Assembly: GCA_947494545.1 (NCBI GenBank)
Contig: CANLVH010000006.1
Location: forward strand, 124,001 to 188,000
Source: an uncultured Mesonia sp.
GTDB taxonomy: Bacteria; Bacteroidota; Bacteroidia; Flavobacteriales; Flavobacteriaceae
Direction of reading: 5' to 3'
DNA length: 64,000 bases
Part shown: positions 8,726-18,156 of the stretch, piece after piece
How the letters are laid out: every line of letters starts with the position of its first letter
Numbering within the stretch: the stretch's first letter is position 1
Position numbers and translations under genes: made by a program
The notes under the pieces: model-generated
Database searches by the model: none
Seen by the model: the letters and a program-made list of their open reading frames with translations, nothing else
Told to the model about the DNA's origin: nothing

Positions 8726-11191
8726 TTGAAAAACACTTGTTTCTTAAGCATTTTATGCTGTATTGTGCTTCCGTTTACAGCTTTATCGCAAACCGCTACC
8801 ATTAAAGGAATTGTCTTTGACGAAAACAGAACGCCAATTCCCGGCGCTAATGTAAGCTACTCCCAAAATGGTACTACTACCAACAATAATGGTTTTTATT
8901 ATTTAGAAATTCCAGCAAACCAAAATGTAAAAATTACCATTAGTTATGTGGGACTAAAAAAAATAAGTTTAACACAAAATTTAAAACCGGGAGAAGAAAT
9001 AGAGTTTAATCCTGTTTTAAAAAGCGATGTAGAGCAAATTGGCGAGATTATACTTACCGGAGAAAACCGTAAACGCATAGAAGGCGTGGTAAATTTAAGT
9101 CCGGAAACCGTGCGGAAAATTCCCGGCGCCAATGCCGGCGTAGAAAATCTTTTAAAAACCTTGCCGGGCGTAAGCTCTAATAACGAATTGAGCACGCAGT
9201 ACTCCGTTAGAGGTGGCAATTATGACGAAAATTTGGTGTACGTAAACGAAATTGAAGTTTACAGACCTTTCTTAATTAGATCAGGACAGCAAGAAGGTTT
9301 AAGTTTTGTAAACACAGATTTGGTTAGAAATGTAGACTTTTCTGCCGGCGGATTTCAAGCTAAATACGGCGACAAACTTTCGTCTGTTTTAGCTATAGAC
9401 TATAGAAGACCGGTAGATTTTGGCGCTTCTTTAGAAATGAGTTTATTAGGCGGTAGCGCTTCTGTAGAAGGCGTTTCTGCCAACAATAAATTTTCGGGAA
9501 TTTTGGGTATTCGTTACCGCGATAATAGTTTGTTTGTAAATGCAAAAGAGACCGAAACTAACTTTAAACCACGTTTTGCAGATGCGCAAACCTATTTGAC
9601 GTATCAATTCAGTAAAAAATTTGAATTGGGTTTTTTAGGAAATATTTCTATCAACAAATACGATTACGAACCACTAACTAGACAAACCAATTTTGGAACT
9701 ATACAAGATCCTAGAGCTCTGTTGGTTTTTTATGAAGGACAAGAAAAAGACCAGTACGAAACCTATTTTGGCGCCTTAAAAGCTACTTATAAAATTTCTG
9801 AAAATTACACCTCAAAATTAATCGCTTCGGTTTATAATACGCAAGAACAAGAACATTACGATATATTAGGGCAATACAGACTTGGTAATGTTAATACAGA
9901 TATTGGTAGTAACGATTTTGGCGAAGTAGAATTTAGTCAAGGCATTGGGTCGCAACTCAACCACGGTCGTAACGATTTGGATGCTTTGATTATGAACATT
10001 CAACATCGTGGAACTTTTAAATATGACGAGCATCAAATAGATTATGGTCTAAAATTTACCCACGAAGATATTAGGGATAGAATTAGAGAATGGGAAGTAA
10101 TAGATTCTTCCGGTTTTTCTATTAGGCCGCCTTTAGAAGATTTTCAAAACAACGAACCTTACGAACCTTATACTGCGCCAATAGAGCCGTACAACAACGT
10201 TAGGGCTATAAATAAAACCAAAATAAACCGTTTTCAAAACTTTGTACAATGGAGCTATAATACTTCTTTAGGAAACAGCAAAGCTTGGTTTAATGCCGGC
10301 TTGCGTTCGCATACGTGGATTGTAGACGGAGAAAACATAGATACAGAAACACAAACAGTTGTTAGTCCGCGGGCGCAATTTGCTTTAAAACCAAATTGGG
10401 AAACCGATATGCTTTTTAGACTTTCGGGTGGTTTATATTACCAACCGCCGTTTTATAGAGCTTTACGAAATGAAGACGGGCGTGTAATTCCTTCCGTAAA
10501 GGCACAACAATCTGCTCATATTGTTTTGAGCAACGATTTTAGTTTTAAAATGGGCGGAAGACCTTTTAAATTAGTTTCCGAAGCTTATTATAAACATCTT
10601 ACCAACGTAAATCCGTACACGATAGAAAATGTACGCATACGCTACGAAGCAAAAAACAGTGCAAAAGCCTATGCTTATGGTTTAGATTTACGGCTTAACG
10701 GTGAGTTTGTTCCGGGTACAGAAAGTTGGGTAAGTTTAGGTTATTTAAAAACTGAAGAAAATATAAATGATCGCGGTTATATTGCACGACCAACAGATCA
10801 ACGCCTTAAAGTTGGTGTGCTTTTTCAGGATTACGTGCCCAAAATACCCGATTTAAAAGTGTATTTAAATTTGGTGTACAATACCGGTTTACCGGGAGGC
10901 TCTCCAAACTATGCAGACCCCTATAATTACCAAAGCAGATTACCGGATTACCGCCGTGCAGATGTTGGGTTTTCTTATGTTGTGGTAGATGAAAATAAAA
11001 AAGACAGTGTACCAAATTGGCTCACTGTCTTTAAGGAGTTAAATGTTGGTTTTGAAATTTTTAATTTGTTTGATAATCAAAATTCTATTACCAACACGTT
11101 TGTTCGCGATGTATATTCTAAACGAATGTATGCGGTGCCCAATTATTTATCTCCACGCGTTTTTAATATTCGTCTTGGGATGCGTTTCTAA
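8726..11191 (+). CDS. TonB-dependent receptor with carboxypeptidase-like N-terminal domain
   Basis: 821 residues. A TTG start at 8726 is chosen because it is the only one that keeps the signal peptide (MKNTCF... to ALSQ); no ATG or GTG is suitably placed. After the signal comes a CarboxypepD-regulatory-like domain (about 23-105, with GIVFDENRTPIPGANV), then a plug with LLKTLPGVSS and YSVRGGNYDENLVYV (about 140-180), then a long outer-membrane beta-barrel ending in aromatic RLGMRF. It imports an unidentified large substrate using TonB/ExbBD energy. No SusD partner is adjacent, so a polysaccharide locus is not indicated. Confidence 0.93.
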   Translation: MKNTCFLSILCCIVLPFTALSQTATIKGIVFDENRTPIPGANVSYSQNGTTTNNNGFYYLEIPANQNVKITISYVGLKKISLTQNLKPGEEIEFNPVLKSDVEQIGEIILTGENRKRIEGVVNLSPETVRKIPGANAGVENLLKTLPGVSSNNELSTQYSVRGGNYDENLVYVNEIEVYRPFLIRSGQQEGLSFVNTDLVRNVDFSAGGFQAKYGDKLSSVLAIDYRRPVDFGASLEMSLLGGSASVEGVSANNKFSGILGIRYRDNSLFVNAKETETNFKPRFADAQTYLTYQFSKKFELGFLGNISINKYDYEPLTRQTNFGTIQDPRALLVFYEGQEKDQYETYFGALKATYKISENYTSKLIASVYNTQEQEHYDILGQYRLGNVNTDIGSNDFGEVEFSQGIGSQLNHGRNDLDALIMNIQHRGTFKYDEHQIDYGLKFTHEDIRDRIREWEVIDSSGFSIRPPLEDFQNNEPYEPYTAPIEPYNNVRAINKTKINRFQNFVQWSYNTSLGNSKAWFNAGLRSHTWIVDGENIDTETQTVVSPRAQFALKPNWETDMLFRLSGGLYYQPPFYRALRNEDGRVIPSVKAQQSAHIVLSNDFSFKMGGRPFKLVSEAYYKHLTNVNPYTIENVRIRYEAKNSAKAYAYGLDLRLNGEFVPGTESWVSLGYLKTEENINDRGYIARPTDQRLKVGVLFQDYVPKIPDLKVYLNLVYNTGLPGGSPNYADPYNYQSRLPDYRRADVGFSYVVVDENKKDSVPNWLTVFKELNVGFEIFNLFDNQNSITNTFVRDVYSKRMYAVPNYLSPRVFNIRLGMRF

Positions 11192-11194
11192 TGC

Positions 11195-12355
11195 TTAAAC
11201 TTTTGCGGTTTCATTAATATATTCCGAAAGTATTTGCACTACATAATCTAAATCTTCTTTAGTATTAAAACTGGAGAAAGAAAAACGTAAAGAAGGTCGG
11301 TTTAAATCTTCTTCTGGTAAAATAGCGTTAAGCACGTGGCTTCCTTTTTCGCTACCGCTTTGGCAAGCGCTACCTTTAGAACAAGCAATACCTTTTAAAT
11401 CTAATTGAAAAAGTAACATTCCAGCTTTTTCGGCAGAAATTGGTAAACATACATTTACAAGCGTATAGGTGCTTTTCGCTAAAGAGCCAGAGGTGCCATT
11501 AAAAGTAACCCCCGGTATATTGGCTTTAAGTTGTTCTATAAAATATTTTTTAAGATTTGTGATATAGTTTTTTTCTTCCGCCAAGTTATCATAAGCTATT
11601 TTAAAAGCTTCAGATAAACCTACAATATTATGCACGCCTTCTGTGCCGGCTCTAACGCCTCTTTCTTGTTCCCCACCAAAAATTAAAGGTTTTACGCCGG
11701 TATTTTTCCGTACATACGCAAATCCTACGCCTTTTGGTCCGTGAAATTTATGTGCACTAACCGCAGTAAAATCTACCGGTAAAGCTTTTAAATCCATTTC
11801 ATAATGCCCGATAGATTGCACGGTATCACTATGAAACAAGGCATTGTATTCTTTACATAAATTGCCGGTTTTTTCAATATCCAGCATATTTCCTATTTCG
11901 TTATTAATGTGCATTAAACTTACCAAGGTTTTTTGGTCAGATGCCTTTAACCTTTTTTCTAAATCGTTTAAATCTATATTGCCATCTTCTAATAAGTCTA
12001 CATATTCTATTTCTATATCGTGGCAATTTTTTAATTGTGCTACAGTATAAAGTACAGCATGGTGTTCTATTTTAGAAGTAATAATGCGCTTTACGTCTAA
12101 ATCTCTTACCGCACTGTTAAGAGCTAAATTATCTGCTTCGGTACCACCGGAAGTAAAAATAATTTCAGATGCAGAAACATTTAGATATTTGGCTATAGTT
12201 TTACGCGCATCTTCTACAATAGCTTTTGCAGAGCGCCCAAAAGTATGCGTAGAAGAAGGGTTACCAAAGGTAGAATGTAAAACATCTGTCATTTTGTCTA
12301 CTACCCCTTTGCGCATTTGCGTAGTGGCTGCGCTATCTAAATAAACATTTTTCAT
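11195..12355 (-). CDS. Cysteine desulfurase (NifS/IscS class V aminotransferase)
   Basis: 386 residues, usual length for NifS/IscS. Visible motifs: SGGTEADNLAL for PLP phosphate binding, SAHKFHGPKG holding the PLP Lys near residue 202, and CSKGSACQSG near 327 holding the active-site Cys loop. It releases sulfur from cysteine as an enzyme persulfide for Fe-S clusters or thiolation. There is no iscU or suf gene next to it, so the physiological acceptor is not shown. It converges on the TonB receptor with a 3-base gap, and a -7 octamer lies 23 bases before the ATG. Confidence 0.93.
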   Translation of the reverse strand: MKNVYLDSAATTQMRKGVVDKMTDVLHSTFGNPSSTHTFGRSAKAIVEDARKTIAKYLNVSASEIIFTSGGTEADNLALNSAVRDLDVKRIITSKIEHHAVLYTVAQLKNCHDIEIEYVDLLEDGNIDLNDLEKRLKASDQKTLVSLMHINNEIGNMLDIEKTGNLCKEYNALFHSDTVQSIGHYEMDLKALPVDFTAVSAHKFHGPKGVGFAYVRKNTGVKPLIFGGEQERGVRAGTEGVHNIVGLSEAFKIAYDNLAEEKNYITNLKKYFIEQLKANIPGVTFNGTSGSLAKSTYTLVNVCLPISAEKAGMLLFQLDLKGIACSKGSACQSGSEKGSHVLNAILPEEDLNRPSLRFSFSSFNTKEDLDYVVQILSEYINETAKV

Positions 12356-12377
12356 AACTTATTTCTCCAATTTTCTA

Positions 12378-12385
12378 CAAAACTA
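12378..12385 (-). promoter_or_regulatory. -7 element of the cysteine desulfurase gene
   Basis: Minus strand TAGTTTTG, exact TAnnTTTG, about 16 bases upstream of a likely transcript leader to the ATG at 12355. No clear TTG -33 element. Confidence 0.55.
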
Positions 12386-12436
12386 AAACATTTAAATATA
12401 TTTTAAGGTTTAACTGTTATAAATCTACTTTATGTT

Positions 12437-12444
12437 TAATTTTG
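12437..12444 (+). promoter_or_regulatory. -7 element of the calcium-repeat lipoprotein gene
   Basis: TAATTTTG, exact TAnnTTTG. It overlaps an in-frame TTG at 12442, so the real start must be the later ATG at 12466. Confidence 0.55.
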
Positions 12445-12465
12445 TCTTCTAAATTAATTAGGTCG

Positions 12466-13464
12466 ATGAAAAAATTACTGTTTTTATTATTCTGCGTAGG
12501 TTTTTTAACTGCTTGTGATGATGGCGATATTATTGTTACCACCTTCAATTTTGATAACGAAACTCAACTTAACGCTTGCAGAGAAAATCAAGGTTTTGAT
12601 TCTGAAGGCAATACGCTAGAAGAAACAGATAAAAACATATATATACTTTACACCACTAACAACGAGCCTAACGAGAGTATTTCGTTAAGTATTAACCAAG
12701 ATTTTACCGGAAAATTTGAAGGGCTTACCACAGCAGATACTTTAAATATAGAGTTAAACGCTAACAATAAAATAGTTTACCGCACGTATACCGGCTCTAT
12801 AACTGGTAATCAATATTTTTGCGGAGACCTGCCACCTAGTAACCCTAAGGTTATTGAAGAATATGTTAGCGCTCTTGGCGGAAATGTAGAGTTAATCACT
12901 ACAATTATTAATCAAGACGACAACGATGGTGTAGAGAAAGAGTTGGAAGATTTGAATAGTAACGGAAATTACTTTGACGATGATACCGATAATGACGGAA
13001 TTCCTAATTTTTTAGATACCGATGATGACAACGACAATGTACCAACACAAGTAGAGATAGAAATTGATGCTCCTATACTAACAGAAAATGATTTTCCTGA
13101 TACCGATGGCGATGGCATACCCAATTATTTAGACCAAGACGACGATAATGATGGAACAATTTCGCGTTACGAAGATTTAAATGCTTACGCAAATGCAGAT
13201 AGTGATGGCAACCCAATATTAAACCCACAAGACGACGACACCAACGATAACGACATACCTAATTATTTAGACCCCGAAGATTTTGAAGCATTAGAAATAG
13301 ATATTTTTCGTGATAATATAATAAATCGTACGTTTAGAACCCGCGTTGTAGCCAGAAACATTACTATGCAAAGCACTTATAGCGATGAAGTAATTGTTCT
13401 AGAAACGCTAGTACTTGGCTATCTAGATGTAACTTCTAACAATGAGATAATTGTGCTTGATTAA
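12466..13464 (+). CDS. Lipoprotein with thrombospondin type 3-like calcium-binding repeats
   Basis: 332 residues from the ATG at 12466, chosen because the upstream in-frame TTG overlaps the promoter -7 box. A lipobox ends in LTAC, and the lipid Cys is followed by DDGD, an acidic stretch like the lipoprotein export signal that sends Bacteroidota lipoproteins to the cell surface. From about residue 155 to 275 the chain holds repeated Asp/Asn-rich loops such as DTDGDGIPNYLD and DDDNDG, the TSP3 calcium-binding pattern. No catalytic domain is seen. A structural or adhesion role outside the cell is an inference. Its last 4 bases overlap the convergent Smr gene. Confidence 0.85.
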   Translation: MKKLLFLLFCVGFLTACDDGDIIVTTFNFDNETQLNACRENQGFDSEGNTLEETDKNIYILYTTNNEPNESISLSINQDFTGKFEGLTTADTLNIELNANNKIVYRTYTGSITGNQYFCGDLPPSNPKVIEEYVSALGGNVELITTIINQDDNDGVEKELEDLNSNGNYFDDDTDNDGIPNFLDTDDDNDNVPTQVEIEIDAPILTENDFPDTDGDGIPNYLDQDDDNDGTISRYEDLNAYANADSDGNPILNPQDDDTNDNDIPNYLDPEDFEALEIDIFRDNIINRTFRTRVVARNITMQSTYSDEVIVLETLVLGYLDVTSNNEIIVLD

Positions 13465-14015
13465 GCATTTTGAAAAATATAAACTTCGGTAGCACCGAAA
13501 CCATATTTTTTAAAATCTGCTTCATAAAATTTTAGGTTATCGTACCGGCTTAAAACCGTTTCTAACTCGGTTTTTAAAACCCCTTCTCCTACCCCGTGTA
13601 TAAAAACTATTTTAGGAATGCGTTTTCTAATAGCAAATTCTATCTGACTCCTAGCAGTATCTAATTGAATGTTTAACATATCAAAATTAGACATACCTTT
13701 TACAGAATTTACTAGATTATGAATATGCAAATCAACTTCCATAGGCGGAGCCGTGCCCTTCTTTGATGGTTTAACCGCTTTTTTAGTATTTTTCTTTTTA
13801 ATTCTTTTGGCTTTTAAATTTTCCAAAAGATCTTCTTGCTGAATAGAAAGCGGCTCTTTGGGTTTTAAAATAAGTTGTTCTTCCGTAAAGTTCATGATAA
13901 ACCCATCGGCAGTTTCAATGCTAATTTGATTTTGATTTATAGCTTTTACCTTGCCGGAAATAGCTTCATCCAAAACCTCTACCTCATCGCCAATTTTAAT
14001 CATTTTTTTCGTCAT
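13461..14015 (-). CDS. Smr (small MutS-related) domain protein
   Basis: 184 residues. The N-terminal ~55 residues form a small beta domain (KIGDEVEVLDEAISGKVK), then a basic Lys-rich linker, then a C-terminal Smr domain with VDLHIH (about 95) and HGVGEG (about 145), the LDxH and HGxGxG motifs of Smr nucleases. Smr domains cut nucleic acids and are linked to ribosome rescue or recombination control. The ATG at 14015 is preceded by AAAGGAG at good spacing, unusual for this group and decisive for the start. It overlaps the end of the upstream small membrane gene by 20 bases, implying translational coupling. Confidence 0.9.
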   Translation of the reverse strand: MTKKMIKIGDEVEVLDEAISGKVKAINQNQISIETADGFIMNFTEEQLILKPKEPLSIQQEDLLENLKAKRIKKKNTKKAVKPSKKGTAPPMEVDLHIHNLVNSVKGMSNFDMLNIQLDTARSQIEFAIRKRIPKIVFIHGVGEGVLKTELETVLSRYDNLKFYEADFKKYGFGATEVYIFQNA

Positions 14016-14190
14016 TATTATCTCCTTTATTATCTTTTACCCACTTTTGTGTAGCATTATACAAGCCATACATCAGCAAAATAAGACCGATAATCTTAAG
14101 GTAAACATTATCTGAGGCGGTAATTACCGCATATAATAAAAGTGCACTACCCGCTACAATTATAAGGGTATTAAGCAATTGTGAATTCAT
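13996..14190 (-). CDS. Small membrane protein upstream of the Smr gene
   Basis: 64 residues with two predicted transmembrane helices (about 7-25 and 31-48) and a charged, Asp/Asn/Lys-rich tail (WVKDNKGDNNDEKND). I do not recognise a family. It overlaps the Smr gene by 20 bases and is probably in the same transcript. The tight coupling and hydrophobic pattern support a real gene. Confidence 0.75.
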   Translation of the reverse strand: MNSQLLNTLIIVAGSALLLYAVITASDNVYLKIIGLILLMYGLYNATQKWVKDNKGDNNDEKND

Positions 14191-14272
14191 AAGACCAAGT
14201 AATTTTAAATTATTTTTAAGAAAACAATCGAATAATTCAGATAATTTTCATACATTATCATCACAAATGTAT

Positions 14273-14280
14273 TATTTTTG
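14273..14280 (+). promoter_or_regulatory. -7 element of the T9SS-secreted protein gene
   Basis: TATTTTTG, exact TAnnTTTG, ending 16 bases before the ATG at 14297. It excludes the in-frame ATG at 14267 as the start. Confidence 0.55.
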
Positions 14281-14296
14281 TATAAAATTAGTGTCC

Positions 14297-16198
14297 ATGA
14301 AAAAAATTTCTACTCTATCTTTTCTACTATTTGTTGGATTTATTGGCTTTGCCCAACTTACAGTAAAGCCAACCGGTGATCCTAATCAACCACCTACAGA
14401 AGATTCTAAAGATTTTTACATATACGTAAAAAGCACTGTGGTAAGTGTAGAAGGAAATACAGAATTAACCAAAAACAACGATACAGATATTGCCAGCATT
14501 TACCTTAGAGAAAAAGGGCAGTTTGTTCAAAAAAACGAAAGCAGCCCTAATTCTGGCACTGGTTTACTCTCTGTGTACCAAGAAGGTACGAGTGATGCTT
14601 ACGCTTATAATTATTGGGGTTCTCCTGTGGGTGTTTTAATGGGAAATGAAACAGGAGCAGGCAACAAAAGTTTTGGAATTCAAGCTTTAGAAGACCCTAC
14701 AACTACCTTAGGAAGTGTTCCGGCAATTATAACCGGTAATTACGAAGGTTCTAGCAATCCATTAACAATTTCTAAACGCTGGATCTATAAATTTATTGGC
14801 ACTGGTGATGATGAATATTTTAGTTGGATACACGTAGGAGATAATTATGCTATAAACCCTGGAGAAGGTTTTTCTATGAAAGGAGTAAATGGCACCGATC
14901 CAACCATGATAAATGGCGTGCAAAACAACCCTGGTAGTAACCAACGTTACGATTTTAGAGGACGACCAAATAACGGTCTCATAACCTTACCACCGGCAAC
15001 CTCCGAAGGCGAAATGATGATTGTAGGAAACCCGTATCCTTCTGCTTTAGATTTAAATCGCTTTCTAATCGAAAACTCGGGTAGCGGCACTTTTACTTGT
15101 GGTTCGGAAATTATTCAAAGAAGAAACGCTACAACCGGAACTGCTTATTTTTGGGATAGTGACCCTAGCGTACAATCGCATTATGTAGCAGATTACGTTG
15201 GTGGTTATGCTGCTTATTCTACTGGAGGATTCTGTAACTCTTCTGGTGTTTACACACCACCTGTTTTTTATAATTACACTTCCGCAGGTGAAATAATTAC
15301 AGGAAGCGGCGAAATGCAAGCCGAAGATGAAAAAGCTAACAGAAGATTTTTACCCATTGCACAAGGTTTTAGATTAGACGCTCCCGCAGGAACTATTGCT
15401 CCGGTTCAATTTAAAAATGCTCAACGTGTTTTTGTAGAAGAAGGAGCTAGCAACGGTTCATATTTTGATAGACCAGCTACTAACCAAGCGCAAACACAAG
15501 AAAATGCATTGTATGTTGTTCCTAAAATGCGGGTTAATATAGAGTTTAACGAGACTTATACACGCCAAATGGCAGTAGCATTTTCTGATAATGCCACTAG
15601 CGGATACGATGTAGCTATGGATGCCGCTAATGGAGACGAACTTGGGTCAGATGCCGGTTCTTTAATAAACGGCAGCAACTATGTAATAGATATTAGACCT
15701 TATGATGAAGAAGATACAATTCCGTTGTTTTTAACTTTATCAGAACAAGCTGATATTGCAATTAATATAAATAACTTTGAAAATTTTGATACTGATAATG
15801 TATTTCTTTACGATACAGAAACAGATCAATACTATTCTATTAAAAACGATTACTTTTATATAACTTTACCGGAAGGTGATTACTCCGGCAGATTTGAACT
15901 TAGGTTTCAAGATGACAGTAGTCTTTCTGTAGAAGATGAAATTGCAGATAACTTTGTAGTCGTGCAAAACAACCCTGCTCAACAATTAGAGATTTACAAC
16001 CCTAAGTTTATAGATGTACAATCGGTTAGCGTTTTCGATATGACCGGAAAACAAATTTTAAACAAACAAAATTTAGGTAATAACGAACGTTTCTCTTTTT
16101 CTACGCAAAAATTAGCACAAGCTATTTATGTAGTAAGAATTACCACTAAAAAGAACAATATACTTACCAAAAAAATCACCGTATTTAAAGGCAGGTAA
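14297..16198 (+). CDS. Secreted protein with type IX secretion C-terminal sorting domain
   Basis: 633 residues from MKKISTLSF at 14297, which gives a proper Sec signal (to about FAQL); the longer in-frame start precedes the promoter -7 box. The last ~75 residues (NPAQQLEIYNPK, VFDMTGKQIL, YVVRITT, ending in KKITVFKGR) fit the Por/T9SS type A sorting tail, so the protein should cross the outer membrane by the type IX system and be surface-bound or released. The body is rich in Gly, Asn, Thr and aromatic residues, looks beta-rich and shows no enzyme motif I recognise. Two small membrane-protein genes follow, the first after 1 base. Confidence 0.88.
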   Translation: MKKISTLSFLLFVGFIGFAQLTVKPTGDPNQPPTEDSKDFYIYVKSTVVSVEGNTELTKNNDTDIASIYLREKGQFVQKNESSPNSGTGLLSVYQEGTSDAYAYNYWGSPVGVLMGNETGAGNKSFGIQALEDPTTTLGSVPAIITGNYEGSSNPLTISKRWIYKFIGTGDDEYFSWIHVGDNYAINPGEGFSMKGVNGTDPTMINGVQNNPGSNQRYDFRGRPNNGLITLPPATSEGEMMIVGNPYPSALDLNRFLIENSGSGTFTCGSEIIQRRNATTGTAYFWDSDPSVQSHYVADYVGGYAAYSTGGFCNSSGVYTPPVFYNYTSAGEIITGSGEMQAEDEKANRRFLPIAQGFRLDAPAGTIAPVQFKNAQRVFVEEGASNGSYFDRPATNQAQTQENALYVVPKMRVNIEFNETYTRQMAVAFSDNATSGYDVAMDAANGDELGSDAGSLINGSNYVIDIRPYDEEDTIPLFLTLSEQADIAININNFENFDTDNVFLYDTETDQYYSIKNDYFYITLPEGDYSGRFELRFQDDSSLSVEDEIADNFVVVQNNPAQQLEIYNPKFIDVQSVSVFDMTGKQILNKQNLGNNERFSFSTQKLAQAIYVVRITTKKNNILTKKITVFKGR

Positions 16199-16199
16199 G

Positions 16200-16475
16200 A
16201 TGGAAGATTATATGCTCTCGTGCTACTCTAATAAATATTTTGGAGTTCAATGCCCGGGATGCGGCGGACAAAGAGCTTTGGCATTTCTCCTTGATGGAGA
16301 ATTTGTCAAAGCTTTTTTCATGTATCCACCTTTATATCCTTTAATTGTTTTATTTCTTTTAGTTGGAGTCAATTTATTTGTAAAGTTCAAAAATTTCGAT
16401 AAAATAATATCTATATTAGCTATAATTAACCTAATAGTAATAACCGCTAACTATGCTTACCACCAAATCTATTAA
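16200..16475 (+). CDS. DUF2752-type small membrane protein
   Basis: 91 residues. The N-terminal part carries CPGCGGQRA, close to the CPxCGxTRA signature of DUF2752, followed by a turn and two hydrophobic helices (about 40-60 and 66-86). The family is membrane-bound and uncharacterised; the paired cysteines could bind metal or form a disulfide. The ATG follows the T9SS protein stop after a single base, so the genes are surely co-transcribed. Confidence 0.82.
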   Translation: MEDYMLSCYSNKYFGVQCPGCGGQRALAFLLDGEFVKAFFMYPPLYPLIVLFLLVGVNLFVKFKNFDKIISILAIINLIVITANYAYHQIY

Positions 16476-16494
16476 CAACTAAAAACTTTTTTTT

Positions 16495-16830
16495 ATGGAA
16501 AATCAAAAATTACCTAATGCTACCATTGCCTTAGTACTAGCAATCATTTCGTTTATTGGTTGCTGCTTTTGGGGCCTTGGCGGAATTATCTTAGCAGGAA
16601 TTGCTTTATACTTAGCCAATCGCGATAAAGCTTTATACCAGCAAAACCCGGAACTTTATGACAATTATGGCCAAGTAAAAACCGCTCGTATTTTGGCTAT
16701 TATCAGTCTTGTTTTAAGTGCGTTAACTTTAATAAGTATGATTGTAACCTTAATATCTTTAGGCGGTATAGAAGCTTATTTTGATATGATAGAAGGAATG
16801 CAACGAGAATACGGACAGCAAGTTTCTTAA
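16495..16830 (+). CDS. Small membrane protein with GCC motif (CCC-motif/DUF4190-like)
   Basis: 111 residues, with two long hydrophobic segments (about 10-36 and 62-92) and a GCCFWG motif in the first. This fits the flavobacterial CCC-motif membrane proteins, which resemble DUF4190. The middle loop carries charged residues including QQNPELYDNYGQ. Function unknown. It follows the DUF2752 gene by 19 bases and precedes a terminator, closing the three-gene unit. Confidence 0.8.
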   Translation: MENQKLPNATIALVLAIISFIGCCFWGLGGIILAGIALYLANRDKALYQQNPELYDNYGQVKTARILAIISLVLSALTLISMIVTLISLGGIEAYFDMIEGMQREYGQQVS

Positions 16831-16860
16831 GTCCAGCTTTCTTTAAAAATTGTATAAAAA

Positions 16861-16886
16861 AATCCGGCAAATTGCCGGATTTTTTA
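16861..16886. terminator. Bidirectional terminator between the CCC-motif gene and rocD
   Basis: Stem AATCCGGC (16861-16868) with GCCGGATT (16874-16881), a 5-base loop, A-run before and T-run after, so it works for both convergent genes. Confidence 0.88.
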
Positions 16887-16905
16887 TTTCTGAAAAATTT
16901 AGGTT

Positions 16906-18156
16906 TTAAATTTTTCCTTCAAAACTTTCTAGAGTTTTTGTGATTATAGAAATACAATCTCTCAATTGCTCTTCTGTAATTACCAATGGCGGCGTAAACC
17001 TAATAATATTACCGTGCGTTGGTTTTGCCAGTAAACCATTTTCTTTTAATGCCATACAAATATCCCAAGCCGTAGAACTATCTTCTGTATCGTTAATGAT
17101 AATTGCATTCATCAAACCTTTACCACGAACTTTATTCACTACCGAAGAGTTTTCAATATACTTGTTTAATTCACTACGGAATAATTCTCCCAATTTCATT
17201 GAATTTTCTGCAAGATTTTCGTCTTTTACTACTTGCAGAGCAGCAATTGCAACAGCTCCGGCTACAGGATTTCCACCAAAAGTAGAACCGTGCTGACCTG
17301 GTTTAATAACCTCCATCACTTCGTTTTTGGCCAATACCGCAGATACAGGATAAAGTCCGCCAGATAATGCTTTTCCTAAAGTTATCATATCTGGTTTTAC
17401 GTCTTCGTGATCTACTGCCAACAATTTTCCGGTACGAGCAATACCGCTTTGTATTTCGTCTGCAATAAACAATACATTATGTTTCTCACAAAGCTCTTTT
17501 GCTTTCTTCAAATAACCTTCAGAAGGAACATAAACTCCGGCTTCTCCTTGAATTGGCTCTACTAAAAAACCTGCAACATTATCGTTTGCTTCCAAAGTTT
17601 TCTCTAAAGCATCGGTATCGTCATACGGTATTTTTAAGAAACCTGGTGTGTACGGACCAAAGTCTTTTCTAGCTTCTTCATCGTTACTAAAAGAAATAAT
17701 GGTAGTAGTTCTACCGTGAAAATTATTTTCGGCAACTATAATTTGTGCATCTTTTTCTTTTACACCTTTCTTTTCATACGCCCATTTACGACATATTTTT
17801 ATAGCAGTTTCTACCGCTTCTGCCCCAGTGTTCATTGGCAAAAGTTTATCGAAACCAAAATATTCTGTAGCAAATTTCTCGTATTTACCCAACACATCGT
17901 TATAGAATGCGCGAGAGGTTAATGCCAACTTTCCGGCTTGGTCTGTCATTGCCTTTAGAATTTTTGGGTGACTATGACCTTGATTTACCGCAGAATAAGC
18001 TGCTAAAAAATCGTAGTAGCGTTTTCCTTCTACGTCCCACATATAAACTCCTTCGCCTTTGCTTAACACAGCAGGTAAAGGGTGATAGTTATGCGCTCCG
18101 TACTTTTCTTCTACCTCAATGGCGTGTTGTGATGATTTAATTTCTAAAACTGACAT
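16906..18156 (-). CDS. rocD: Ornithine aminotransferase
   Basis: 416 residues, typical for class III PLP aminotransferases of the RocD type. Seen: the [20 protein letters not shown] start typical of ornithine aminotransferase, [12 protein letters not shown], and LGKALSGG with the PLP Lys near residue 260, then [10 protein letters not shown]. It converts ornithine and 2-oxoglutarate to glutamate semialdehyde and glutamate, linking arginine breakdown to proline. No arginase or proline gene is adjacent. It stands alone between a terminator and a 413-base gap. Confidence 0.95.
   Translation of the reverse strand: MSVLEIKSSQHAIEVEEKYGAHNYHPLPAVLSKGEGVYMWDVEGKRYYDFLAAYSAVNQGHSHPKILKAMTDQAGKLALTSRAFYNDVLGKYEKFATEYFGFDKLLPMNTGAEAVETAIKICRKWAYEKKGVKEKDAQIIVAENNFHGRTTTIISFSNDEEARKDFGPYTPGFLKIPYDDTDALEKTLEANDNVAGFLVEPIQGEAGVYVPSEGYLKKAKELCEKHNVLFIADEIQSGIARTGKLLAVDHEDVKPDMITLGKALSGGLYPVSAVLAKNEVMEVIKPGQHGSTFGGNPVAGAVAIAALQVVKDENLAENSMKLGELFRSELNKYIENSSVVNKVRGKGLMNAIIINDTEDSSTAWDICMALKENGLLAKPTHGNIIRFTPPLVITEEQLRDCISIITKTLESFEGKI

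Noticed and set aside
8721-8728. TACTTTTG, an exact -7 octamer just before the TonB receptor
   Set aside because: It overlaps the TTG start codon, and no later start would keep the signal peptide, so it cannot be the promoter of this gene; operon transcription from 6955 is simpler.
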